Source: Chitinophaga skermanii
GTDB taxonomy: Bacteria; Bacteroidota; Bacteroidia; Chitinophagales; Chitinophagaceae
Assembly: GCF_003259335.1 (NCBI RefSeq)
Contig: NZ_QLLL01000001.1
Location: forward strand, 714,406 to 778,405
Direction: 5' to 3'
DNA: 64,000 nt
How positions within the stretch are numbered: the stretch's first letter is position 1; each line of letters begins with the position of its first letter. Below the pieces are notes generated by a model that made no database searches, was not told where the DNA came from, and saw only the letters and a list, made by a program, of their open reading frames with translations. This document shows positions 26,588-34,556 of the stretch, one piece after another. The position numbers and the translations under genes were made by a program.

Positions 26588-29533
26588 TTAAGCAATCGCT
26601 TTATCTTCGAAATACCCAATTTTGCGCATCTGCTCAACGTTTAACGTAACTACTCCAAACTCTTCTATCACCTTACCTTCCATGCTGTAAAACCCTCCTT
26701 TCTGGAAAGGATAACGCGCCAAACTATTAGGGAAATGCACCGTATCCAAAAACTGCATTTCTGCATCGAGAAAGGTACCGAAGCACATTAACTCACCCTT
26801 GCTGGTGCGCGAATGTTTCAAACATACTAAGTAACCTAAAGCGCGGATAGTACGACCAACATTAAATCTAAACATCCGCGAAGGGGTATAACCCACTTGG
26901 TTATGTTGTAAAATACTAAACGGCGAGGCCAAAGAAAATCCCAACAAATCAATCTCGTCAAAAGCATCTTCATGCGAATGATAGGCGAGGGTAGGCAAAC
27001 GCCAATCTTTCGACGGCTCTTTGAATAACGGCATGTGATGCTCGTGCTGCTTATAATTACGTTGTAAAGCCGAACTTTTCCACAACAGTTCTTTTTTCAT
27101 CTGCCCCGTAAAGTTGAATGCACCCACGCGTATCAATATTTCTAATTGTTCAGGGGCAGGTTTGGTTCTGTCTATAAAGTCTTCCAACCCGGCAAATACC
27201 CCGTTCTGCTTGCGTTCCCGTAAAATGTCTTCTACCCAACTCGTCTCTAATCGCTCCACGTGCACAAAGCCCATGTATACATCTGTACCTTTGATGTTCG
27301 TTAAATAATCGCTGTTATTCACACAAGGAGCATGCAGGGCAACGCCCGTTTTCAATAACTCGCGGAAGTACAATTCACGGTTATAAAAGCCACCGAAGTT
27401 ATTAATCACGGCCACCATAAATTCCGCCGGGAAGTATGTTTTCAAATACAGGCTTTGGTAGCTTTCTACAGCAAAGCTGGCAGAGTGGGCTTTCGAAAAG
27501 GAGTAATGGGCGAAGCTGGCTATTTGACGCCATATTTCGTCTGTTGCCGCCGCGGGCCTGCCTAATCGCGCACAGTTATCAAAGAACATGTCCCTGATTT
27601 TCTGAAATTGATCGTTCCCCCTATATTTACCTGCCATGGCTCTCCTGAGAATATCTGCATCGGCCAAATCAAGCTCGGCGTAATGATGGGCTACTTTAAT
27701 CACGTCTTCCTGGTACACCATGATACCGTAAGTTTCCTTTAGCAATTGCTCCATGATGGGATGCAAATACACGGCCTTTTCCGGCGCATGAAAATTCAAT
27801 ACATATTGCCGCATCATCCCCGATTGCGCCACACCCGGACGAATAATAGAACTCGCTGCTACAAGGGTAATGTAATCACTACAACGCAGTTTCAACAATA
27901 ATTGCCGCATGGCCGGCGATTCAATATAGAAGCACCCAATCGTATTTACATGTTGCAACTGCGCATTGATATTAGGGTCTTCCATAAACTTTTGCACATC
28001 GTGTATATCAATGTCGATGCCTTTGTTTTGCTTCACTATGTCCATGGCTTCGCGGATATGTCCTAACCCGCGTTGACTCAAAATATCAAACTTATGTAAC
28101 CCGATTGCTTCGGCAATGTGCATGTCGAATTGCGTGGTGATAAAGCCTTTGGGGGGTAAATGAGTGGTACAATATTGATGTATGGGTTCTTCGCTGATGA
28201 GAATCCCACCCGCGTGTATACTCAAGTGATTGGGGAACTTTTCCAAGCGCGAACCGTAGTACCAGATTTTACTTTGAATAGTATCATTGCCATTGAGTGT
28301 AACTTGTTGCGGGCTATTTAAAATTTTATCGATTTCTGCTTTCGGTAAGCCATATACTTTACCCAATTCGCGCACAATTGCATTCGTTTGAAACGTAGTA
28401 ATGGTGCCGATAAGCGCCGTGTTTTTATGGCCATATTTTTTAAAAATATATTGCGTGATCTCATCCCGGTCTTTCCAAGAAAAATCGAGATCAAAATCGG
28501 GTGGCGATGAGCGGTGGGGATTTAAGAAACGCTCGAAATAGAGGTCGAGCGCAATGGGATCTACGTTCGTTATTTTCAAACAATACGCAACAATGGAATT
28601 CGCACCGCTACCTCTTCCTACGTAAAAGAAATGCCGTTCATTGGCAAAGCGAATAATATCCCAAGTAATCAAAAAGTACGACGTGAAATGTAAATCACTA
28701 ATCACTTGTAACTCTTTCTCAACACGTCGCTTCGCTTCTTCATGCTGTGCCCCGTAACGATCTTCCATGCCTTCATAGGCCAATTGGCGCAGCAGTTGTG
28801 CATCTTCTGCTGCGCTTGCAGTAAACAGTTTTTTATTTCTATGTTGATGAAAATCGAATGTAATATTACATTGTTCCATCACGCGCAAAGTGTTCTGGAT
28901 GATGTGTGGGTAGGCAGCGAATGTATCTACCAACTGCGCGGGCCTCACGAAGGTTTCGCCTTGCTTGGCCACGCTTTGGGGATCGAGTTGCGTGATGAGC
29001 AGGTTCTGATCCACTGCGCGTAGCAATCGGTGTAGTTCAAAGTATACATCGTCTTGATAAGTGACCGGTTGCAGTATCACCAATTGCTGCGCGTGTGTGA
29101 ACGTGTCTATTCTAAAAAGTTTTGTTAGTTCATTACTGCGAACACCTACAAGTTCGTGTTCCTGTAAATCTGCCAATGGAACGGTTCCCCAAGGATAAAT
29201 AGCATAGGTATAGGGTAACCGCGGGGCGCGCTGCTCGAATGCTGTTTCTTGTTGTAAATGTTCGCTTATATGTTGGTTAATATGTAGCCAACCTTCCATA
29301 TTGTGTGCGAGTAAAATGTATTGTAAATCATTCCCATTTCTACACTCCACACCTAGTATAGGCTTGATGTGATGCGCGCGGCATTCTTGCACGAAAAGCC
29401 ATGCATCGGTGGTATTGTTGATATTGGTCAACGCCAGCGATGTAATGCCCAGCTGCTGTGCAGTTCTCACGAGTTCTTTCGTGTCGATGGTGCCATAACG
29501 TAAGCTGAACCAGCTTTTGCAATTCAAAAACAT
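26588..29533 (-). CDS. Error-prone DNA polymerase III alpha subunit (DnaE2-like)
   Basis: This 981-residue protein is a second, shorter DnaE-type C-family polymerase, likely for translesion synthesis. An N-terminal PHP domain is present but degenerate (NCKSWFSLRYG and ALTNINNTTD, where metal-binding His and Asp residues are expected), so it probably lacks PHP phosphatase or exonuclease activity. The catalytic PDFDLDF motif lies near residue 346, and the downstream GRGSGANSIVAY and FSFAHYSFSKAHSASFA segments are intact. The helix-hairpin-helix and OB-like C-terminal regions are recognisable (NVGRTIRALGYLVCLKHSR). It is shorter than replicative DnaE (about 1160 residues). dinB ends 9 bp upstream on the same strand, so dinB-dnaE2 is one operon under the two operators before dinB. 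Confidence 0.92.
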   Translation of the reverse strand: MFLNCKSWFSLRYGTIDTKELVRTAQQLGITSLALTNINNTTDAWLFVQECRAHHIKPILGVECRNGNDLQYILLAHNMEGWLHINQHISEHLQQETAFEQRAPRLPYTYAIYPWGTVPLADLQEHELVGVRSNELTKLFRIDTFTHAQQLVILQPVTYQDDVYFELHRLLRAVDQNLLITQLDPQSVAKQGETFVRPAQLVDTFAAYPHIIQNTLRVMEQCNITFDFHQHRNKKLFTASAAEDAQLLRQLAYEGMEDRYGAQHEEAKRRVEKELQVISDLHFTSYFLITWDIIRFANERHFFYVGRGSGANSIVAYCLKITNVDPIALDLYFERFLNPHRSSPPDFDLDFSWKDRDEITQYIFKKYGHKNTALIGTITTFQTNAIVRELGKVYGLPKAEIDKILNSPQQVTLNGNDTIQSKIWYYGSRLEKFPNHLSIHAGGILISEEPIHQYCTTHLPPKGFITTQFDMHIAEAIGLHKFDILSQRGLGHIREAMDIVKQNKGIDIDIHDVQKFMEDPNINAQLQHVNTIGCFYIESPAMRQLLLKLRCSDYITLVAASSIIRPGVAQSGMMRQYVLNFHAPEKAVYLHPIMEQLLKETYGIMVYQEDVIKVAHHYAELDLADADILRRAMAGKYRGNDQFQKIRDMFFDNCARLGRPAAATDEIWRQIASFAHYSFSKAHSASFAVESYQSLYLKTYFPAEFMVAVINNFGGFYNRELYFRELLKTGVALHAPCVNNSDYLTNIKGTDVYMGFVHVERLETSWVEDILRERKQNGVFAGLEDFIDRTKPAPEQLEILIRVGAFNFTGQMKKELLWKSSALQRNYKQHEHHMPLFKEPSKDWRLPTLAYHSHEDAFDEIDLLGFSLASPFSILQHNQVGYTPSRMFRFNVGRTIRALGYLVCLKHSRTSKGELMCFGTFLDAEMQFLDTVHFPNSLARYPFQKGGFYSMEGKVIEEFGVVTLNVEQMRKIGYFEDKAIA

Positions 29534-29542
29534 ATGTTTTAT

Positions 29543-30778
29543 TTACCGGCCATGGTAGCGTTTCCGCATCGTGCCGCCGCTTTCTTTCAAAAATGGTAAG
29601 ATTTGTTTCTCGCTTGTTTCACCGTTTTTCACATTACATCCCCGCATTAAAAACTCCGCACCAAATTGATCTTTAATACTATCAATGGCTTGGTATAACG
29701 CGATCATTTCTTGTGTATCGTCGAATAAGTTGATTTGATAATTACCTTGTACTAAATGACTGAACCGAACCCCGATAAGCCGAACTAACAATCGCCTATC
29801 GTACAGCTTCTCGAATAAAGCTTTCACATGCGATAACAGCACGTGATCGCAAGCTGTATACGGGATGGAAATTTGCTTGGTCACTGTTTCAAAATCCGAA
29901 TAGCGGATTTTTACCGTCACGCAGCCGGTGAGCTTTTCTTGCTGGCGCAATTCAAACCCAATTTTCTCTGTCATCCGTACCAGCTCGCGTTGCATAAACT
30001 GCACATCAATGGTATCGGCATGGAAGGTGTTTTCCGTGGAAATGGATTTCTGCTCGTAGTACGGTACCACGGGCGAATCATCGATCCCGTTGGCTTTATT
30101 CCACAATGTGATGCCATTTTTCCCCATCCACGCTTCCAGCAGGCCTATGGGGATTTCGCTGAGTGTTTTAACGGTTTCTACCCCCCGGCGGCGTAATTGT
30201 GCCGCCGTTTCTTTCCCCACCATGGGGATTTTATCGATGGGCATCGGCGCTAAGAACGATTTCTCGAAACCAAACGGGATTTCCAACTGTCCATTCGGCT
30301 TCGCTTCATCCGTAGCCACCTTCGATACCATCTTATTAGACGCTAAACCAAAGGAAATGGGCAACTTCGTGCGCTTCATGATCAAAGAACGTAACTCGCT
30401 CGTCCACTTCAACGACCCGAAAAACTTATCCATCCCCGATATATCTAAATAAAACTCGTCGATAGACGCCTTTTCATATAATGGGGCTTTTTCTGCAATT
30501 GTATCCGTTACCATGCGCGAAAAATAACTGTACTGTTCCATGTCGCCACTGCGTACAATCGCATGCGGACATAAACGCAAAGCCGTTTTCATGGGCATGG
30601 CCGAATGGATTCCAAACCGCCGCGCCTCGTAGCTACAAGCGGCCACTACGGCACGGTCACTCTTACCACCTACCAACAAGGGTTTCCCCTTTAAGCTATT
30701 GTCGTGCAAGCATTCTACCGACACGAAAAAGCAATCGAGATCGAAATGCGCGATGGTGCGATGTTGGAGCGTGATCAT
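29543..30778 (-). CDS. dinB: DNA polymerase IV (Y family)
   Basis: This 411-residue translesion polymerase belongs to the Y family. Catalytic acidic residues are intact: D13 in HFDLDCFFVSVE and the Asp-Glu pair in ASIDEFYLDISG near residue 107. It also has the finger-domain AACSYEARRFGIHSAMPM and the thumb HhH segment PMVGKETAAQLRRRGVETV. Near the C-terminus, KQILPFLK resembles a beta-clamp-binding motif. It is therefore an active Pol IV rather than a catalytically dead ImuB. It heads an operon with dnaE2, and its promoter contains two ACTAA-N5-TTAGT operators that match those before the XRE/S24 regulator gene, which points to control by that regulator. Confidence 0.95.
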   Translation of the reverse strand: MITLQHRTIAHFDLDCFFVSVECLHDNSLKGKPLLVGGKSDRAVVAACSYEARRFGIHSAMPMKTALRLCPHAIVRSGDMEQYSYFSRMVTDTIAEKAPLYEKASIDEFYLDISGMDKFFGSLKWTSELRSLIMKRTKLPISFGLASNKMVSKVATDEAKPNGQLEIPFGFEKSFLAPMPIDKIPMVGKETAAQLRRRGVETVKTLSEIPIGLLEAWMGKNGITLWNKANGIDDSPVVPYYEQKSISTENTFHADTIDVQFMQRELVRMTEKIGFELRQQEKLTGCVTVKIRYSDFETVTKQISIPYTACDHVLLSHVKALFEKLYDRRLLVRLIGVRFSHLVQGNYQINLFDDTQEMIALYQAIDSIKDQFGAEFLMRGCNVKNGETSEKQILPFLKESGGTMRKRYHGR

Positions 30779-30804
30779 GTCTTTAATAGTTATAGAATCT
30801 ACGA

Positions 30805-30812
30805 CAAAAATA
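30805..30812 (-). promoter_or_regulatory. -7 promoter element of dinB-dnaE2
   Basis: The minus strand reads TATTTTTG, an exact TAnnTTTG. The position 21 bp upstream reads TTTT, a weak -33 match. The first operator abuts it directly. Confidence 0.7.
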
Positions 30813-30826
30813 CTAAAATATTTAGT
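30812..30826. promoter_or_regulatory. Operator site 1 before dinB (ACTAA-N5-TTAGT)
   Basis: ACTAA, five bases, TTAGT: a perfect inverted repeat, extended to 17 bp as TACTAA-N5-TTAGTA. It lies between the -7 and -33 positions of the dinB promoter. Its centre is 18 bp from that of site 2. Confidence 0.75.
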
Positions 30827-30829
30827 AAA

Positions 30830-30844
30830 ACTAAAAAAGTTAGT
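30830..30844. promoter_or_regulatory. Operator site 2 before dinB (ACTAA-N5-TTAGT)
   Basis: ACTAA-AAAAG-TTAGT, a second perfect half-site pair that covers the expected -33 position of the dinB promoter. Confidence 0.72.
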
Positions 30845-30965
30845 AGTTAAATCCTGGTAAAAAGGATGTTAAAACCAGGAAAATTAAAACCAAGCAGGCA
30901 TGAAAACTGTAGATAATAGTAAGGGCACCAGTCCCGGTAGTTTTTACTCACTTAAAACTATTACC

Positions 30966-31637
30966 ATGATAAGGCCGAATTATTTCAGAGAAATTTTATT
31001 TATTGCTTTGCTATTCTTGCCCATGGTTTATTTGGGCATAGTATGGCCATCATTACCGAACATTTTCCCGTCGAACTACAACTTATTTACAGGTACACCG
31101 GAGCGGGTAGGGCCGAAGTCGGATATCTTATTATTACTCATCTTTTTATTCGTAACGAACGGCGTATTGTATGCTTTGTTCCGCTACATTCCTAAAACGG
31201 AGGATGAGCCGCCGCAAGAAGCCAAATCACACATGGCGCAGTATTACCGGATACGGTTCCGGATACACTTTTTCTTATCGCTTTTCAGTTGTACGCTTAT
31301 TTGGATGGCTTCGCATGGGAAAGTGATGTTCTTGGAAAAATGGACCTTCCTCTTTGTAGGATTGATGGTAGCAACAATTGGCGTGTTCTTAAAGAACTTA
31401 CACCCGAATAATTATGTAGGGGTAAGAACGCCGTGGACGCTGCAAAGTGATATTAATTGGACATTAACGCACCATATGGCCAGTAAATTATGGCTGTTTA
31501 CGGGAATTGCCATCGCTGTTGGTGGTATGTTTATCCCGATGGTGGCAGGTATATGTTTATTTATAGTAACGGCAGGTATATTAGCTTATTTACCATTTGT
31601 ATACTCGTACCGCTTATTTTATAAAGAACAAGGTTAG
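30966..31637 (+). CDS. SdpI/DUF1648-family membrane protein
   Basis: The 223-residue membrane protein has a DUF1648-like start (LLFLPMVYLGIVWPSLPNIF with TGTPERVGPKSD) and several further hydrophobic segments, including LLLLIFLFVTNGVLYALFRY and WTFLFVGLMVATIGVFLKNL, then the SdpI-type signature NNYVGVRTPWTLQSDINW. SdpI-type proteins are best known as immunity membrane proteins, but most homologues have unknown roles. I favour ATG 30966 because it brings the family start to the N-terminus; ATG 30900 would add 22 polar residues and cannot be excluded. The gene is divergent from dinB and shares the intergenic region carrying the two operators, so it could be coregulated. Confidence 0.8.
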   Translation: MIRPNYFREILFIALLFLPMVYLGIVWPSLPNIFPSNYNLFTGTPERVGPKSDILLLLIFLFVTNGVLYALFRYIPKTEDEPPQEAKSHMAQYYRIRFRIHFFLSLFSCTLIWMASHGKVMFLEKWTFLFVGLMVATIGVFLKNLHPNNYVGVRTPWTLQSDINWTLTHHMASKLWLFTGIAIAVGGMFIPMVAGICLFIVTAGILAYLPFVYSYRLFYKEQG

Positions 31638-31779
31638 ATGGTTTGTAAACCGGCAGGTTCGCCATTTAGTACAAGGAGCTGAAAAGTTAGGTACAGGCGA
31701 TGCTTTTTAGCAAATTGTGTAATAATGCTTTATTAAGTAGAAGCAAAAGCAACGAGTTTTAATACGAATGGATAAAAAG

Positions 31780-31812
31780 AAACGCCCCCTACAATGGTAG
31801 AGGGCGTTTTTC
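31780..31812. terminator. Bidirectional terminator between SdpI-like and membrane-protein genes
   Basis: A 12-bp stem with one mismatch (AACGCCC...GGGCGTT) has T-rich tails on both strands, as expected between two convergent genes. Confidence 0.85.
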
Positions 31813-31845
31813 CATTTATTATAATACAGTAATTGTACGACAAAA

Positions 31846-32310
31846 TTACATACCAGGTAACCAACCTTTACCTAAAGCGGCACGGAAAGGCCAAGGAATT
31901 AAAGCCAGCAATAAAATCAACGAAATACCGAAGAAAATTAAAGCTGTTTTGTGTTTCTGCGCATCAGAAGCTGCTTTTTTGATCTTAGAACGACCAATGT
32001 GCATAAATGCTAAAGAAGCCAATGCCAATACAGTGTGTTCAACAGTAAAGAAGCGGAGAACACTGTCTTTCATCGCCGCACCCATGTTGTCGAGAGCAGA
32101 GCCGATGAGGGGACTTACAAAGAAGAGTAATAAGCCAAATACTACTTGCAAGTCGAAAAAGATCATGTAGAACAAGCTTGCCTTATTGTCTGCATTTGTG
32201 TAGGGCGTTTTGCCAGCTACACCTCTAAAAGCACGGATTACCGCCCAGATACCTGCGAAAAGCACGAGGTAACGCAAGATGGAGTGCACCCATTGAACTG
32301 CTGTATACAT
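31846..32310 (-). CDS. Small integral membrane protein
   Basis: The 154-residue protein has about four membrane-spanning segments: ILRYLVLFAGIWAVIRAF, MIFFDLQVVFGLLLFFVS, FTVEHTVLALASLAFMHIG and TALIFFGISLILLLALI. An HSILRY start and the conserved His residues (WVHS and VEHTV, MHIG) give it a cytochrome-b-like look, so heme binding is possible, but I do not recognise the family with certainty. The ATG at 32310 was chosen because it starts just before the first membrane segment; a start at 32355 would add 15 polar residues. It is convergent with the SdpI-like gene and divergent from the XRE/S24 regulator gene, whose promoter lies in the shared upstream region. Confidence 0.7.
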   Translation of the reverse strand: MYTAVQWVHSILRYLVLFAGIWAVIRAFRGVAGKTPYTNADNKASLFYMIFFDLQVVFGLLLFFVSPLIGSALDNMGAAMKDSVLRFFTVEHTVLALASLAFMHIGRSKIKKAASDAQKHKTALIFFGISLILLLALIPWPFRAALGKGWLPGM

Positions 32311-32364
32311 ATTATCAGATTTTTTTAAACCAGGGACAAAAATAATGGAACTCAACCAAGTTTA

Positions 32365-32397
32365 TTTGGAAAATAAAAAAAATAATTGCTAAATTTG
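32365..32397 (+). promoter_or_regulatory. Promoter of the XRE/S24 regulator gene
   Basis: TTTG (32365-32368), a 21-bp spacer and TAAATTTG (32390-32397) make a full match to the Bacteroidota TTTG-N19-21-TAnnTTTG promoter, 30 bp before the ATG. Confidence 0.8.
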
Positions 32398-32402
32398 TTA
32401 GT
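32388..32402. promoter_or_regulatory. Operator site A before XRE/S24 gene
   Basis: GCTAA-ATTTG-TTAGT, matching the dinB operator in nine of ten half-site bases. It overlaps the -7 element. Confidence 0.7.
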
Positions 32403-32409
32403 ATTATTT

Positions 32410-32424
32410 ACTAAATAAATTAGA
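32410..32424. promoter_or_regulatory. Operator site B before XRE/S24 gene
   Basis: ACTAA-ATAAA-TTAGA, nine of ten half-site bases as in the dinB operators. It lies between the -7 element and the start codon and would overlap the transcription start or ribosome-binding region. Confidence 0.65.
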
Positions 32425-32427
32425 GCG

Positions 32428-33183
32428 ATGTCAACCGTTTGCCGAAATTTAAAATACCTGCGTAAACAAAAGGGCTGGACCCAGCAGGAATTTGCAGATA
32501 AGTTAAACATCAAGCGATCATTGCTAGGTGCTTACGAGGAAGAGCGCGCCGAGCCCCGCACAGAGGTGTTGGAGCAGGTGAGTGATATGTTCCGGGTAAG
32601 TATCGATGATTTATTGCGCCGTGATTTGAGTACCGCAAAGGAGAATTACTTAGAGAAACGCCGGGCGCAGAAATTAGGAAATAACCAACGTCAGAATGTA
32701 GTATTTGTACCGGTGAAGGCAGCGGCGGGTTATTTGGCTGGATATAATGATGATGAATTTATCGAGGAACTGAACACCTTTACCTTACCCATGTTGGGTG
32801 CCGGTAATTACCGGGCATTTGAAATTGCCGGGGATTCCATGCTACCAACCCCTTCAGGTAGCGTTATTGTTTGCCATAAGGTAGACAAGTGGGAAGATAT
32901 TAAGAACAACGAAACCCATATCGTGGTAACGAGCCGCGAAGGGATCGTGTACAAGCGTGTATTAAAGAGTAACCGTAACAAGAATAAGGTTACGCTAGTA
33001 TCGGATAACCCGCAGTACGACCCTTATCCATTAACCATGGAAGATATATTGGAGATCTGGCAAACAGATGCTATTATCCAAAAAATGGGTTCCCAATCCC
33101 GTTTAAGCGTGAATCACTTGGCAGATATGGTCACCAACTTGCAAGAACAAGTGAGCATGCTAAAAAAGAAAATGCAAAACTAA
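32428..33183 (+). CDS. LexA-like XRE/S24 repressor
   Basis: The 251-residue regulator joins an N-terminal Cro/C1-type helix-turn-helix (residues 6-55, LRKQKGWTQQEFADKLNIKR) to a C-terminal S24 peptidase domain. The autocleavage machinery looks complete: an Ala100-Gly101 bond in VKAAAGY, Ser137 in AGDSM and Lys176 in VYKRVLK, with spacing close to that of LexA. The last 25 residues look like a short coiled coil. Its own promoter carries two ACTAA-N5-TTAGT operators, and the dinB-dnaE2 promoter carries two more, so it probably represses itself and the mutagenesis operon until damage triggers cleavage. A prophage C1 repressor is the alternative, but no phage genes are nearby. Confidence 0.88.
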   Translation: MSTVCRNLKYLRKQKGWTQQEFADKLNIKRSLLGAYEEERAEPRTEVLEQVSDMFRVSIDDLLRRDLSTAKENYLEKRRAQKLGNNQRQNVVFVPVKAAAGYLAGYNDDEFIEELNTFTLPMLGAGNYRAFEIAGDSMLPTPSGSVIVCHKVDKWEDIKNNETHIVVTSREGIVYKRVLKSNRNKNKVTLVSDNPQYDPYPLTMEDILEIWQTDAIIQKMGSQSRLSVNHLADMVTNLQEQVSMLKKKMQN

Positions 33184-33197
33184 ATGTAGCGCTACAT
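33184..33197. repeat. Perfect 14-bp palindrome after regulator gene
   Basis: ATGTAGCGCTACAT directly follows the stop codon of the XRE/S24 gene. It has no T run and is unlike the ACTAA operator, so its role is unclear. Confidence 0.5.
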
Positions 33198-33485
33198 CGC
33201 GACTACAGTAAATAATATTTCACCAAGTCAGCATCTTGTTTGCCTCGATTGCCATCTGCAACGGGATGCTGCCTTCGGTGATGCATGTTGTTAATCCTAT
33301 TCGTTGTTGATCAATTATTAACTAAGTATTGATCAAGTGTAAGGCAATTATTGATATGTCAACTTATTGATAATTGATATGTATTAACCCCTGTATAAGC
33401 ATTTTGTTATACCCCCTTCCTTCCTTCTGTTCGCAGTACTTTCATGTATATTTATGTATGCTATAAACATTTAAAAACCTCATCT
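33198..33485. other. Gene-free stretch with hairpin and weak repeats
   Basis: No gene is seen. An interrupted stem of about 13 bp (AGCATC near 33231 with GATGCT near 33270) and a degenerate 11-bp-period repeat fill much of this interval. Confidence 0.5.
33307..33361. repeat. Degenerate 11-bp-period repeat
   Basis: Five successive 11-bp units at 33307, 33318, 33329, 33340 and 33351 share a TTGATCAAKTA-like consensus. Units 1, 3 and 5 agree best; the intervening ones are poor, so this is the weakest of the 11-bp arrays. Confidence 0.45.
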
Positions 33486-33812
33486 ATGCCCGACACATTG
33501 TCCATTATCAAAGAAGCCATTGTTAAGAGAAAACCCATTCAGTACGAATACAATTGCCCCGGCAAAATACCCGGTAAACGTACAGGGCATCCTCACATCC
33601 TCTACACCGCCAAACACGGTCAAACCAATGTCGATATCTACAAACTAGGCGGCGTTTGTACCGATCCCTCCAAACCATTACCCGCTTGGCGCGATTATAT
33701 AATCGACTATATCACCCATGTAGAAATCATCGATACTGCTCCTTCATTTGAAATCGAAAGAACCTTTAATCATCATGCCCATAAGTATGTAAAAGTGCTA
33801 CTACAGGTGTAG
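33486..33812 (+). CDS. Stand-alone WYL-like small protein
   Basis: The 108-residue product begins MPDTLSIIKEAIVKRKPIQY and continues with KIPGKRTGHPHILYTAKHGQ and a C-terminal WRDYIIDYITHVEIIDTAPSF. The order of elements (initial helix with xxAIxxRxxIxYxY, a GKRxxxPHxLY segment and a final DYITHVEII strand) resembles a WYL-type domain, a ligand-sensing module normally fused to helix-turn-helix regions, but here it stands alone. I assign it only as WYL-like. I chose ATG 33486 over an opening at 33444 because it starts at the domain. It lies between repeat-rich intergenic regions, close to the S24 regulator gene. Confidence 0.6.
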   Translation: MPDTLSIIKEAIVKRKPIQYEYNCPGKIPGKRTGHPHILYTAKHGQTNVDIYKLGGVCTDPSKPLPAWRDYIIDYITHVEIIDTAPSFEIERTFNHHAHKYVKVLLQV

Positions 33813-34084
33813 TGGTTCATCGAATCTTACAACACAACGCATTGGGATTCATGGAATACTGTAGAACACCAACTACTAATGTTGTTGTAAAGAAAGTTTC
33901 ATGTGATCCCAATGGTTGACCTTTTGTAAGCAAAATGGTTGTTTTGTGGCCTTTTTAGCCTGTATTTTGACTTATCTCTCTCTTGGTGGTAAATATTGCT
34001 TGATGGGTTATTGTTGTGGTCTTAAAAGCCCTTAAAAAGGTTTTTGTGGTTTGGTGACGATTTTCATAGGGTTGCCAGAGCCAT

Positions 34085-34182
34085 TCAAAGGGAAGTCAAA
34101 GTCTTTCAAAGGGTCGTCAAAGGCATTTCAAAGGGTTTTCAAAGGCAAGTCAAAGGCAAGTTAAAGGGAAGTCAAAGGCTCG
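34085..34182. repeat. 11-bp-period tandem repeat array (TCAAAGGSAAG type)
   Basis: Nine units start at 34085, 34096, 34106, 34117, 34128, 34139, 34150, 34161 and 34172. All but the second are 11 bp, and each begins TCAAAG or TTAAAG. Units at 34139 and 34150 are identical. A degenerate unit (TCATAGGGTTG) precedes the array. Confidence 0.9.
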
Positions 34183-34514
34183 CTATATTCTTTACCGCAG
34201 TCGCCAATTATTTTCCGCAGGGAATAAATTAAAGGGTAAAATTTAAAATGTATTGATAAGTAAGCCTTTAAGAATTTTGCCCCATTTTTTCACCGCCTCA
34301 ACACCGATTTTTTCACTTCAAACCTACTGTCAGCAAGGATGATCCGGTAGTTTTCAAAGTTTTTGTCGACAAAAACCTTGTTAAACCCCCAATCTCAAAA
34401 ACTCCATTATCCCAATCAAACTCAAACACCCCAAATAGCAACACCACGCAATCATAATCAACGAACCCAAGCCCGGCAGCACAGTACCTCCACAGCCTCA
34501 TCAATGCTCCGATA

Positions 34515-34545
34515 AAACGCCCCCGTCGTTCACGGGGCGTTTTTC
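34515..34545 (+). terminator. Terminator-like GC hairpin
   Basis: AAACGCCCC and GGGGCGTTT form a 9-bp stem followed by a T run. It directly precedes the 34557 hairpin, and together they resemble a dispersed repeat unit. Confidence 0.6.
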
Positions 34546-34556
34546 GCCTTTCTTTG

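Noticed and set aside
32428..33183. XRE/S24 protein as a prophage C1 repressor
   Set aside because: No integrase, structural or lysis genes are nearby, and shared operators tie it to dinB-dnaE2.
34044..34232. 62-codon frame across the TCAAAGG array
   Set aside because: The peptide is only the translation of the 11-bp repeats (Lys/Arg/Gln-rich).
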